From positions 186,001 to 250,000 of the forward strand of contig NZ_FMDM01000010.1 in NCBI RefSeq assembly GCF_900090105.1: 64,000 bases of DNA, written 5' to 3'. A program made the position numbers and the translations under genes. This DNA comes from Micromonospora humi (lineage in GTDB: Bacteria > Actinomycetota > Actinomycetes > Mycobacteriales > Micromonosporaceae). This document shows, piece after piece, positions 1 through 8,742 of the stretch; position 1 is the stretch's first letter, and every line of letters begins with the position of its first letter. Below the pieces are notes generated by a model, which was not told the DNA's origin, searched no databases, and was given only the letters and a program-made list of their open reading frames with translations.

Positions 1-1676
1 ACCCGCGCGGCTTCGAACTGCTGGAACGCTTCGACCTGACCGACGGGGTGCCGCGCTGGCGGTGGCGGATCGGCGACGTGGTGATCGAACGGGAGATCGC
101 CATGGCGTACGGCCGGTCCTGCGTGGCCGTGGTCCACCGGCTGGTCTCCGGCGGCCCGGTCCGGCTGGACCTGGCCGCGGCCTGCACCTGGCGCGACGCG
201 CACGGCGAGCGGCGGGCCGACGGCCCCGCGCCCCGGCTCGAGCCGGTGGCCGGCGGCACGGTCGTCGACGGCGCGTTCCGGCTCGCCGGGCCGGACTGGA
301 CCCCGGAGGGCCAGTGGTGGCACGGCGTCCGCCACCGGGCCGAGGCCGCCCGGGGCCTGAACCCCGACGAGGACCTCTGGTACGCGGGCCGGTTCTCCGC
401 CGCGCTGGACGCCCCCGGCGCGACGGTGACGGTGCTGGCCTGGGCGGACGACCTGGCCGAGGAGCCGCCGTCGGCGACCGCCGTGGTCGAGGCGGCCCGG
501 CGACGCAACCGGGCGGTGGTGGCCGCCGCGAAGCCCGACGACGCCGTCGAGGCGACGCTGGCGCTGGCCGCCGACGCGTTCGTGGTCCGCACCGCGACCG
601 GCCCGGACGTGGTGGCCGGCTACCCGTGGTTCGGCGCCTGGTCGCGGGACACCATGATCTCCTACGAGGGGTTGTTCCTCTGCACGAACCGTGCCGACGA
701 GGGCCGGGAGCTGCTGCGGGCGTACGCGGGGACGCTGTCGGAGGGCATGCTGGCGAACACCGCCGACACCGGCCGGGTCGAGCACAACACTGTCGACGCC
801 ACGCTCTGGTTCCTGCACGCGGTGAGCCGGCACGTCACGGTCACCGGCGACACCGACCTCGGCGACGAGCTGCTGCCCGCGCTGCACGGCATCGTCGAGG
901 CGCACGTGGCCGGCACCCGGTACGGCATCGTGGTCGACCCCGCCGACGGGCTGCTCACCCAGGGCGGCCCCCCGGACACGGCGCTGACCTGGATGGACGC
1001 CCGGGTGTACGGGGTGCCGGTGACCCCGCGTACCGGCAAGCCGGTCGAGGTCAACGCGCTGTGGATCAACGGGCTGGCCGGGCTCGCCGAGCTGACCGAG
1101 CTGGCCGGCCGCGACGCCACCGCCCTGGCGGACCTGCACGGCCGGGCCACCACCGCGTTCCGCGACCGGTTCCCGTCGCCGGCCGGCTGGCTGCACGACG
1201 TGGTGGACGCGCCGGCGCCCGCGTACCCGCTCGGCGGCGCCCCGCACCACGACGACGACCTGCTGCGCCCCAACCAACTGCTCGCCTGGTCGCTGCCCTA
1301 CGCCCCGCTGGAGGCGGACCGGGCCGCCCTCGGCCGGCTCACCGAGGCGCTGTTCACCCCGCTCGGCCCGCGCAGCCTCGCCCCCGGCTCCCCCGGCTTC
1401 ACCGGCCGGCACCGGGGCGGCCCGGCCGAGCGGGACTCCGCCTACCACCAGGGCACGGTCTGGCCGTGGCTGACCGGGCCGCTGCTCGACGCGTACCGGA
1501 AGGCGGGCCTGCCCACCGCGGACCTGCTGGTCGGCCTGGAGGGCCACCTGGTCGAGGACGGCCTGGGTTCGGTCAGCGAGACCGCCGAGGGCGCGGCCCC
1601 GCACGGCGCCACCGGCTGCCCGTTCCAGGCCTGGTCGGTGGCGGAGCTGCTGCGCGCGCGGCGCGCCCGCCGGTAA
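1..1676 (+). CDS. Amylo-alpha-1,6-glucosidase (glycogen debranching enzyme type), 5' partial
   Basis: The frame is open from base 3, so the gene begins before the window; the GTG at 48 is internal. The protein ends at 1676 (TAA). It carries the signature blocks of the (alpha/alpha)6-barrel amylo-alpha-1,6-glucosidase family (GDE_C, GH133-like): WFGAWSRDTM, EHNTVDATLWF, TWMDARVYG, VEVNALWING and, near the end, YHQGTVWPWL. Such enzymes remove alpha-1,6 branches from glycogen-type glucans. A glucan-type glycosyltransferase follows after 128 bp on the same strand, which fits storage or capsular alpha-glucan metabolism. The family is secure from the motifs; the precise substrate is inferred. Confidence 0.85.
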   Translation, partial: PRGFELLERFDLTDGVPRWRWRIGDVVIEREIAMAYGRSCVAVVHRLVSGGPVRLDLAAACTWRDAHGERRADGPAPRLEPVAGGTVVDGAFRLAGPDWTPEGQWWHGVRHRAEAARGLNPDEDLWYAGRFSAALDAPGATVTVLAWADDLAEEPPSATAVVEAARRRNRAVVAAAKPDDAVEATLALAADAFVVRTATGPDVVAGYPWFGAWSRDTMISYEGLFLCTNRADEGRELLRAYAGTLSEGMLANTADTGRVEHNTVDATLWFLHAVSRHVTVTGDTDLGDELLPALHGIVEAHVAGTRYGIVVDPADGLLTQGGPPDTALTWMDARVYGVPVTPRTGKPVEVNALWINGLAGLAELTELAGRDATALADLHGRATTAFRDRFPSPAGWLHDVVDAPAPAYPLGGAPHHDDDLLRPNQLLAWSLPYAPLEADRAALGRLTEALFTPLGPRSLAPGSPGFTGRHRGGPAERDSAYHQGTVWPWLTGPLLDAYRKAGLPTADLLVGLEGHLVEDGLGSVSETAEGAAPHGATGCPFQAWSVAELLRARRARR

Positions 1677-1804
1677 CGCGTTACAGACCGGCAACCCGCG
1701 CGTCGCCGCCGGTTATCGACCCCTGGGCAGGATGGGTGGCGACCCCTCCGGACGCCCTCGGCGGTGCCGTCCCGGCGGGATGACCACAACTCAAAGGGGG
1801 CCGC

Positions 1805-3130
1805 GTGTCAGCTGACGCCGAAGTGATCGACATCCAGCCCGCCCGGCGCCTGCGGGTGCTGCTGCTCTCCTGGGAATACCCTCCCGTGCTGGTCGGTGGC
1901 CTCGGCCGGCACGTGCACGCGCTCTCGGTGGCCCTGGCCGCCGCCGGGCACGAGGTCACCGTGGTCACCCGGCACGCCGAGGGCACACCCGTGGAGGAGT
2001 ACGCCGACGGCGTCCGCGTGCTGCGGGCCGCCGAGGATCCGGTCCGGTTCCCGCTCGCCACCGACTCGCTGCTGGCCTGGACCATGGCGTTCAACCACAC
2101 GCTCACCCGCACCGCCCTGCGCGCCGCCTCCACCGGCGCGTACGACGTGATCCACGCCCACGACTGGCTGGTCGCGCACACCGCCGTCACCCTGGCCGAA
2201 CACCTGGACGTGCCGCTGGTCACCACCATCCACGCCACCGAGGCCGGCCGGCACCAGGGCTGGCTGCCCGGGGAGATGAGCCGCACCATCCACGGCGTCG
2301 AGCACTGGCTGAGCAACGCCTCGGCCCGGGTGATCGCCTGCTCCGGCTACATGCGCGAGCAGGTGTCCCGGCTGTTCGACGTGCCGGCCGGGCGCGTCGA
2401 CGTGGTGGCCAACGGCGTGGACGACCGGGCCTGGCGGGCCCGCCCGCACGCGGTCGCCTCCGCCCGCGCCCGCTTCGCCGGCCGCGGCCCGCTGGTCGGC
2501 TACGCCGGCCGGCTGGTCTACGAGAAGGGCGTGCAGCACCTGGTGGACGCCGTGCCGCGCCTGGCCGCCCGGCACCCGGGGCTGCGGGTGGTGATCGCCG
2601 GGGACGGGCCGTACCGGGACGAGTTGGTCGACCGGACGCAGCGGCTGCGCCTGGGCGACACGGTCCGCTTCGCCGGCTTCATGGACGCCACCCAGCTCCC
2701 CGCCGTGCTCGCCGCCACCGACGCCACCGTGATCCCCAGCCTCTACGAGCCGTTCGGCATGATCGCCCTGGAGGCGGCGGCCGCCGGCGCGCCGCTCGCG
2801 GTGGCGCGCACCGGCGGGCTGGCCGAGATCGTCGAGCCCGGGGTGACCGGGGTGACGTTCCCGCACGGCGATCCGGACGCGCTGGCGGGCGCCGTCGACC
2901 GGCTGCTCGACGACGAGGTGTTCGCCCGCCGGGTGGCGCGCAAGGCCCGCGCCATGGTGACCCGCCGCTACGCCTGGTCGGCCATCGCGACCCGCACCGC
3001 CGTCAGCTACGCCGCCGCCCGCCGGGAACACCACTCGTTCCAGGCCCGCCGGGCCGCCGCGCTGCTGGCCGGGGGTCGTCCGGCCGTCGCCATTCCGGAG
3101 GGAAACCTGCTGGCCGGCGCGGCGAGCTGA
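1805..3130 (+). CDS. GT4 glycosyltransferase, Rv3032-like alpha-glucan glucosyltransferase
   Basis: A 441-residue GT-B fold glycosyltransferase. The GTG start at 1805 has AAAGGGGG just upstream. The N-terminal Rossmann half starts LLLSWEYPPVLVGGLGRHVH, the sugar-nucleotide glycogen-synthase-like opening. The C-terminal half has the GT4 E-x7-E motif (EPFGMIALE) and a YEKGVQHL stretch. From memory the protein resembles mycobacterial Rv3032, which elongates alpha-1,4-glucan in methylglucose lipopolysaccharide or glycogen, more than it resembles GlgM. It follows a debranching enzyme on the same strand, so both may act on one intracellular alpha-glucan. The donor (UDP- or ADP-glucose) cannot be told from the sequence. 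Confidence 0.85.
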   Translation: MSADAEVIDIQPARRLRVLLLSWEYPPVLVGGLGRHVHALSVALAAAGHEVTVVTRHAEGTPVEEYADGVRVLRAAEDPVRFPLATDSLLAWTMAFNHTLTRTALRAASTGAYDVIHAHDWLVAHTAVTLAEHLDVPLVTTIHATEAGRHQGWLPGEMSRTIHGVEHWLSNASARVIACSGYMREQVSRLFDVPAGRVDVVANGVDDRAWRARPHAVASARARFAGRGPLVGYAGRLVYEKGVQHLVDAVPRLAARHPGLRVVIAGDGPYRDELVDRTQRLRLGDTVRFAGFMDATQLPAVLAATDATVIPSLYEPFGMIALEAAAAGAPLAVARTGGLAEIVEPGVTGVTFPHGDPDALAGAVDRLLDDEVFARRVARKARAMVTRRYAWSAIATRTAVSYAAARREHHSFQARRAAALLAGGRPAVAIPEGNLLAGAAS

Positions 3131-3204
3131 GGTCCGCCGCCCTGATGGGATAGGTCCGACCCGATCCGTTGGCTATTGTGGACCAACCAGCGGTGAGGAG
3201 TGCG

Positions 3205-5802
3205 GTGCGGGAAGTGGTGATCGCCGGACGGTACCGCCTGATCGACCTGGTCGGCCGCGGCGGGATGGGCCAGGTCTGGCGAGCTCGGGACGAGGAGCTT
3301 CAGCGCGAGGTCGCGGTGAAGCAGGTGCTGCCGCCGAACTGGCTCGCCGAGAGCGACCGCGACGAGCTGCGCGCCCGCACCCTGCGCGAGGCGCGCACGG
3401 CGGCCCGGCTCAACCACCCCAACGTGGTCCGGGTCTACGACGTGGTCCGGGTCAACGGCGACCCGTGGCTGATCATGGAGTACGTCCCGTCCCGCTCGCT
3501 GCAGGAGATCATCGAGACCGACGGCCCGCTGCCGCCGCGGCGGGCCGCCGAGATCGGGGTGGCGGTGCACGCCGCGCTGCGTGCCGCCCACCGGGCCGGA
3601 GTGCTGCACCGGGACGTGAAACCCGCGAACGTGCTGCTGGCCCTGGACGGGCGGGTGCTGCTCACCGACTTCGGGCTGGCCGTGTTCGAGGGCGGCGACG
3701 GCGCCATGACCCGTCCGGGCCTGGTCCTCGGCTCCCCGCAGTACGTCGCCCCGGAGCGCGCCGCCGAGAGCGTGTCCAGCGTGGAGGCCGACCTGTGGTC
3801 GCTGGGCGCCACCCTGCACGCCGCCGTGGAGGGCCGTTCGCCCTACGCCCGCAGCACCGCGATGGCCACGCTGGCGGCGCTGGCCAGCCAGCCACCGGAT
3901 CCGGCGCCGCACGCCGGCCCGCTGATGCCGGTGCTGGTCGGGCTGCTGCGCCGCGACCCGCGCAACCGGCTCGGCCACGACGACATCGCCCGGCTGCTCG
4001 CCGCCGCCGCCGAGCCGCCCGCCGCCGTGCCGGACGGGCCGGCCGCCGCCGAGCCGGGTCGGGCCGGGCCGGGGGCGCCGTCCGGGCCCCGGACGGCCGG
4101 CACCGGCCCGGCCGTCCCGCCGATGACCGGTTCCCGCATCGGCGTCCCGCCGGTTCCCCGGTCCGGGCCGGCCGTTCCGCCGCTGAGCGGCTCCAGCATC
4201 GCCGTCCCACCGGTTCCCCGGTCCGAGTCCACCGTTCCCTCGGCGGACGGAGCGGGGCGCCCCGGTCCGGTCGGCGGCGCGGTCGGGCGCGCCGCTCCGC
4301 CGGCAGGCACGGTCGGACGCCCCGCTCCGCCGGCAGGCACGGCCGGACGCCCCGCTCCGCCGGCAGGCACGGCCGGATCCACGGGTCCGGTCGCGGGCAG
4401 CTCCGGGCCGGCCCACGCCGGCGCGGGCGGCCAACCGGCACATCCGGGCACCGACAGGTCGGGCCGGTCCGAGCCGGACGGCTGGGCCGGCTGGGACCGC
4501 ACGACCGGCTGGGACGGCACCGACGGCACGGATGGCTGGGACTCCGGCGGGGACGACGAGGACGCGGTAGCCCGACCGGCCGTCGGCTATCCGAACCTGA
4601 TGCCGCCGGCCGCCGCCGCCCGGGCCTGGAGCCGGGCGGCCCGGCGCAGCGAGTGGGCGCGACCGGCCGAGGACGATCCGACCTCGGCCGACCCGGCGGA
4701 GGATCACGACTCCGACGAGCCGGACCGGCCGGAGAACGGCGGGACGGCGCGGGACACTCCCGACCGGCCGGTCGGTGCGTTGGGGCCCACGGTCCTGACC
4801 AGCTTCGTGGACCCGGGCAACCCCGCCGGCCCGGAGGGGCCGGCGGCGCGGGCCGACGCCGTCAGCCCGGTGCACACCCCCACGCCGGGCGGCATCCCCC
4901 CGCCGTCCCCGCCGCCGGTCGCCACCGGCGGCTCGCCCGACAGCGGCCGGCTCCGCGGCGCCACGGACAGCGGCGCGCTCGGCAGGGTACGCGCTCCGCA
5001 CGGCGGCCCGGTCCCGGGCGTACGCGCCCCCCACGACGACGCCGGCCCCGAGGACGGCGACGCCGGCGACCCGCCCGCCGACGGCGGCACCGGCCGCAGG
5101 ACGACCCGGCGTTGGGGCTTCGCCGCGGGTGCCGTGGTGCTGGCCGTGGTGGCGGGCGTCAGCACCGCGCTCGCCGTCGCCGACGACCACCCGCAGGACG
5201 GCGACCGGCACGGCGAGCTCGTCGGTCAACCCTGGCAGCGGCCACCCGGGCCGCCCGGCGGAGAGGCCGGGGTGCCGCCACCGCCGTTTCCCTGCATCCG
5301 GCCGGACGTGGCGGGCACACCGGTCCAGAAGGGCCCGCCACCGGCCGACCCGGCGGTGACGGTGCCCGCCGGTTGGGTCTGGCCCGCCGACACCGGCGGG
5401 TTCCACATCGCCCTGCCGGCCGGTTGGCTCCAGCTCCGCTCGGGCGACACCACCTGCTTCCAGGACCCGGCCACCCGGCGCATCCTGGGCGTCGAGCCCT
5501 ACCCGGGTGGGGATCCGGTGGGTCGGCTGCGCTCGGCCGAACGAGACCTCAAGGCCGCCGGTCGGCTCCCCCAGTACGACAAGGTCCGGCTCGCCGCCGA
5601 CGGCGAGGGCGCGGAGTGGGAGTGCCGCTGGACCGCGCCGTACGGCGAACGCATGCACGCGCTGCGGGTGCTGCCCGGCGAGGAGGCCGGGTGGACGCTG
5701 GGCCTGACCACGTCGGAGGCCGACTGGGCCGCCGCCGACGAGCAGTTCGCGCTGATCCGGGACAGCGTCCGGCCGATCCGGCCGACCCGCACGGCGGGCT
5801 GA
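3205..5802 (+). CDS. Transmembrane serine/threonine protein kinase
   Basis: An 865-residue Hanks-type kinase. The catalytic domain is about residues 8-265: glycine loop VGRGGMGQVW, ATP lysine K39 (VAVKQ), catalytic loop HRDVKPAN (D137), DFG (D155) and GSPQYVAPE activation segment, so it should be active. A Pro/Gly/Ala-rich linker follows (about 270-635), then one membrane span (about 637-659) and an extracellular domain of about 200 residues with no PASTA repeats. I chose the GTG at 3205 because GAGGAG (3195-3200) lies just before it. A TTG at 3169 and GTGs at 3178 and 3193 are in-frame alternatives, but a -10-like TATTGT at 3174-3179 overlaps the first two. The ligand is unknown. Confidence 0.88.
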   Translation: MREVVIAGRYRLIDLVGRGGMGQVWRARDEELQREVAVKQVLPPNWLAESDRDELRARTLREARTAARLNHPNVVRVYDVVRVNGDPWLIMEYVPSRSLQEIIETDGPLPPRRAAEIGVAVHAALRAAHRAGVLHRDVKPANVLLALDGRVLLTDFGLAVFEGGDGAMTRPGLVLGSPQYVAPERAAESVSSVEADLWSLGATLHAAVEGRSPYARSTAMATLAALASQPPDPAPHAGPLMPVLVGLLRRDPRNRLGHDDIARLLAAAAEPPAAVPDGPAAAEPGRAGPGAPSGPRTAGTGPAVPPMTGSRIGVPPVPRSGPAVPPLSGSSIAVPPVPRSESTVPSADGAGRPGPVGGAVGRAAPPAGTVGRPAPPAGTAGRPAPPAGTAGSTGPVAGSSGPAHAGAGGQPAHPGTDRSGRSEPDGWAGWDRTTGWDGTDGTDGWDSGGDDEDAVARPAVGYPNLMPPAAAARAWSRAARRSEWARPAEDDPTSADPAEDHDSDEPDRPENGGTARDTPDRPVGALGPTVLTSFVDPGNPAGPEGPAARADAVSPVHTPTPGGIPPPSPPPVATGGSPDSGRLRGATDSGALGRVRAPHGGPVPGVRAPHDDAGPEDGDAGDPPADGGTGRRTTRRWGFAAGAVVLAVVAGVSTALAVADDHPQDGDRHGELVGQPWQRPPGPPGGEAGVPPPPFPCIRPDVAGTPVQKGPPPADPAVTVPAGWVWPADTGGFHIALPAGWLQLRSGDTTCFQDPATRRILGVEPYPGGDPVGRLRSAERDLKAAGRLPQYDKVRLAADGEGAEWECRWTAPYGERMHALRVLPGEEAGWTLGLTTSEADWAAADEQFALIRDSVRPIRPTRTAG
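4294..4380 (+). repeat. 30-bp tandem repeat inside the kinase linker
   Basis: Three nearly identical 30-bp units encode repeated (A/R)PAPPAGT(A/V)G segments of the disordered juxtamembrane linker. Neighbouring bases 4120-4220 hold a looser repeat (VPPVPRS-type). Such repeats are likely to vary in number between strains and probably only change linker length. Confidence 0.8.
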
Positions 5803-5942
5803 CCGGCCCGCGTCCCATCGCCGACAGTCGGCACCACCGCGCCCACCTGTGCCGACATACTTCCTGATGCCCCGCCGTCGCACCGACTGACTACAGTGGC
5901 GTAGTTTCTGTCGATCAAGATCTCTGGGGAGGGCGAGCCGAG

Positions 5943-6752
5943 ATGATGGGACCGTCCCACGCGCTGTCCGGCGCGGCCGTGTGGTTGACCGGCTCCTGGG
6001 CGCTGGACCAGTTCGCCGACTATCACCAGACGCCGCTGGCGCTGGCGGTGGGCACCGCGGTCTGCGCGGGCGGGGCGCTCTTTCCCGACCTCGACCTCTC
6101 CGGCAAGGTCACCCGCAACCAGGGCGGCGCCACCGTCGCCCGGACGTTCGGCGTGTTCAGCCTCTTCGTCGCCGAGGTGATGGAGAAGATCTCGCTCGGC
6201 GTCTACTACGCGACGAAGCTGAGCAAGGACCCACGCCGCAACAACGGGCACCGCACGCTGACCCACACCGTGCCGTTCACGGTGCTGGTCGGGTGGGGCA
6301 CCACCGCGCTCTGCGCCCACTACGGCAAGTGGGCTGTGGTCGGCATCCTGTTCTTCATGATCGGTCTGGCGCTGCGCGGTCTCTTCGACGAGTGGGCCGA
6401 GCGTGCCGGCTGGGTGGTGGTCACGCTGGTGTCGGCCGCCGCGGCCTGGTTCACCTTCGCCAACCTGCCCGGCGACCGGGGCTATCCGATGATCGGCCTG
6501 GCCGTCGGCGTGGGCTGCTTCGTGCACATCCTCGGCGACATGATCACCCGGGCCGGGGTGCCGATCCTCTGGCCCATCCCGATCAAACGGCGGATGTGGA
6601 CGATGATCGGGTTGCCCAACAGCATCGCGCTGCGCACCGGCAGCAAGGCCGAGACGGTGGTGCTGCGGGGGGCGCTGACCGTGCTGGCGGTGCTCGCCGC
6701 GCTGGGCCTGGTCGCGCCCTCGGTGCTGCAACGCTTCGACATCCAGGTCTGA
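5943..6752 (+). CDS. YdjM-like membrane-bound metal-dependent hydrolase (DUF457)
   Basis: A 269-residue polytopic membrane protein with the hallmark polar motifs of the YdjM/DUF457 family: GPSHALSG at the N-terminus, FPDLDL at about residue 47, GHRTLTHT at about 103 and HILGDMITRAGVPILWP at about 196. The conserved His and Asp residues are thought to bind metal, and five or six hydrophobic segments lie between them. ATG codons lie at 5943 and 5946 behind a purine-rich GGGGAGGGCGAG, so either may be used. It stands alone between a kinase gene and a convergent VOC gene. The E. coli relative is LexA-regulated; no LexA box was seen here. Confidence 0.85.
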   Translation: MMGPSHALSGAAVWLTGSWALDQFADYHQTPLALAVGTAVCAGGALFPDLDLSGKVTRNQGGATVARTFGVFSLFVAEVMEKISLGVYYATKLSKDPRRNNGHRTLTHTVPFTVLVGWGTTALCAHYGKWAVVGILFFMIGLALRGLFDEWAERAGWVVVTLVSAAAAWFTFANLPGDRGYPMIGLAVGVGCFVHILGDMITRAGVPILWPIPIKRRMWTMIGLPNSIALRTGSKAETVVLRGALTVLAVLAALGLVAPSVLQRFDIQV

Positions 6753-6767
6753 CGCGCCCGGCCCGCG

Positions 6768-7490
6768 TCAGCGGGGCGTGAGCACGCAGAACTCGTTGCC
6801 GTCGGGATCGGCCACCACCACGTCGTCGGCGGCGTGCCGGCCGGTGCCGACCCGGGTCGCCCCGAGCGCGAGCAGCCGGTCGACCTCCGCCTCCCGGTCG
6901 CCGCCGGCCGGGGGCGCGACGTCCAGGTGGATGCGGTCGCGGCCGTGCCGGGGCAGCAACGGCGGACCACTCCAGGTGATCTTCGCGCCGCCGCGCGGCG
7001 ACTGGATCGCGGTCTCCTCGTCCTGGTCCCAGACCAGCGGCCAGCCCAGCGCCTCGTGCCAGAAGTAGCCGACCGCCTGCGAGCCGTCGCAGTTGACCGC
7101 GCCGACGAACCCGCAGCCGGCGAGGAAGGTGTTGCCCGCCTCGAGGACGCAGAACTCGTTGCCCTCGCCGTCGGCGAGCACCACGTGCCCCTCGTCGCCC
7201 CGCTGGCCGATGTCGGCGTGCCGCCCGCCCAGCTCGATCGCCCGGGCCACCGTCTCCCGCTGGCCCTGCGATGTCGCGCTGGTCAGGTCGAGGTGGACGC
7301 GGTTCTGCCCGACCTTCGGCGTCTGCGCCGGCAGGAACCGGATGCGGAGGCCGGCTTCGCCGTCGGGCGGCAGCGTGAGCCCGTCACGCGGGTCGTCGGC
7401 CGGCTCCCGGCCGAGCAGGCCCGCCCAGAAGCCCGCGAGCCGCTGCGGCTCCCACGCGTCGACACTGATCGCGAAGAGGTCGATGGTCAT
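6768..7490 (-). CDS. Two-domain VOC (glyoxalase-like) protein
   Basis: A 240-residue protein made of two glyoxalase/bleomycin-resistance-type halves. Each half has a histidine-containing RIHLDV or NRVHLDL strand and ends in DGNEFCVL or EGNEFCVL, the terminal strand with the conserved glutamate. This is the arrangement of actinobacterial 'glyoxalase-like domain' proteins. The metal-binding His/Glu positions look intact in both halves. It converges on the membrane hydrolase gene with a 15-bp gap. No substrate can be named. Confidence 0.85.
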   Translation of the reverse strand: MTIDLFAISVDAWEPQRLAGFWAGLLGREPADDPRDGLTLPPDGEAGLRIRFLPAQTPKVGQNRVHLDLTSATSQGQRETVARAIELGGRHADIGQRGDEGHVVLADGEGNEFCVLEAGNTFLAGCGFVGAVNCDGSQAVGYFWHEALGWPLVWDQDEETAIQSPRGGAKITWSGPPLLPRHGRDRIHLDVAPPAGGDREAEVDRLLALGATRVGTGRHAADDVVVADPDGNEFCVLTPR

Positions 7491-7625
7491 CGCGGCGTTC
7501 GTCTCCGATCCGCTGCCCGGCCCCGAGGGCGGCCCGGCCGGCCACTCGGGCAGCGACCCGGCCGGCTGGACGCCGAGCCTAGGGCGCAGCCGCCGGCGGC
7601 GCAGCCGATTAACCGGCAGCGCGGG

Positions 7626-7958
7626 TCACCTCGCCGGCAGGCCGCCCGCGAAGCGCACGCCGCGCTCGACCCACCGGGCCAGATCGGTGTCGCGCTCGCA
7701 GGCCGACGGGTCCACGGTGACCCAGCCGCGCATCGGCCGCCCACGCATCACCGTCGCCTCGGCGCCGGGCTCGGCGAGCGCCCGCTCGGACTCCGCCGGG
7801 TCGACGCGGACCATCAGGCCGCCCGCGCCGCGGACCACCACCGCCATGTTGCCGCGCAGCATCATCGCCAGGCCGCCGAACATGCGCCGCTCGGCGAGGC
7901 CGGGCTCGCGCCCGACCAACTCCCGCACCCGGTTCGCCAGGTCCTCGTCGTACGCCAC
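7626..7958 (-). CDS. TfoX/Sxy N-terminal-domain family protein
   Basis: A 110-residue protein matching the TfoX N-terminal fold: MAYDEDLANRVRELV, RRMFGGLAMML and GLMVRVDP, then a C-terminal W-V block (RGWVTVDP). In gamma-proteobacteria TfoX controls competence, but small single-domain homologues are common in actinobacteria and have no known role. The GTG at 7958 has a weak -10-like CACGAT 6 nt before it, so the mRNA may be leaderless. It is not obviously in an operon with the VOC gene 136 bp downstream. Confidence 0.8.
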   Translation of the reverse strand: MAYDEDLANRVRELVGREPGLAERRMFGGLAMMLRGNMAVVVRGAGGLMVRVDPAESERALAEPGAEATVMRGRPMRGWVTVDPSACERDTDLARWVERGVRFAGGLPAR

Positions 7959-8005
7959 GTCGACATCGTGGCACCCGGGTCCGACACCCGGAGCGGTGAT
8001 CCGCC

Positions 8006-8617
8006 TCAGGCGCCGATGCGCTGCTCGGGCACCGACAGCCCGTAGAGCGCCATCAGCTCCGGGCTGTCGATCCGACTGCCGTCGGCCACCGCGTCACAGG
8101 CGATGTCGACGATCTGGTCCTTGTGCGCCAGCAGGTACGGCCGGGCGCCGACGTCGGCGCTGGCCAGCGTGGCGATGCCGGGCCAGTGTCGGCGGCCGAA
8201 GAGCATCGGGTAGTTGCGCAGGCCGTCGTAGGTCGCGCAGACGAGCGCGTCCGGATAGGGCAGGGCGGCCACCCGGCGGACCGCGGCGGCGCTCAGCCCG
8301 GGCATGTCCACCGGCACCACGACGACCGCCTCGATGACGTCGTCGGTCAGCGCGGCGAGCCCGGCCCGGATGGAGGAGCCCACGCCGGTCCCCCAGGCGC
8401 GGTTGACCACGACCGTGGCGTTGGTTAGGTCGGTGGTCCGCCGCACCTGCTCGGCCGCCGCGCCGAGCACGACCACGACCTGCGCGCAGCCGGCGTCGAC
8501 CATCGTGTCGATCATCCGGCTGACCAGCGGCTTGTCGCCCTGGTGCAGGAGCGCCTCGGGTCCGCCGATGCGGCGGCCGCCACCAGCGGCGATGATCATT
8601 GCAGCGATCCGGTTCAG
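8006..8617 (-). CDS. MobA-like nucleotidyltransferase with altered signature lysine
   Basis: A roughly 200-residue single-domain NTP transferase of the MobA/MocA/CoxC kind. The N-terminal loop reads IIAAGGGRRIGGPEALL, followed by VPVDMPGLSA (metal-binding Asp) and a LASADVGARPYLL block. In the family this loop normally ends in PKALL; here the lysine is glutamate. The start is uncertain. The ATG at 8599 would leave the beta strand with no lead-in residues. A CTG at 8617, five bases after GAGGGGG, gives LNRIAAMIIAAG, which fits the family better. The frame stays open to 8764. No other molybdenum genes are nearby. Confidence 0.78.
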   Translation of the reverse strand: MNRIAAMIIAAGGGRRIGGPEALLHQGDKPLVSRMIDTMVDAGCAQVVVVLGAAAEQVRRTTDLTNATVVVNRAWGTGVGSSIRAGLAALTDDVIEAVVVVPVDMPGLSAAAVRRVAALPYPDALVCATYDGLRNYPMLFGRRHWPGIATLASADVGARPYLLAHKDQIVDIACDAVADGSRIDSPELMALYGLSVPEQRIGA

Positions 8618-8742
8618 CGGTGCCCCCTCGACCAGGGGGACGGACCGGGCACAGCAGCGCCCGGTCCGTCCCGTCGTACGCACACCGGGCCCAACGAGCG
8701 CGCTCGGGAGCGGGTAGCGGGGCAAAACGGAAAATTGTGTGG

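Noticed and set aside
3007..5883. A 958-codon open frame antisense to the Ser/Thr kinase
   Set aside because: High GC gives long antisense frames. This one is low-complexity, overlaps a clear kinase gene and has no recognisable domain.
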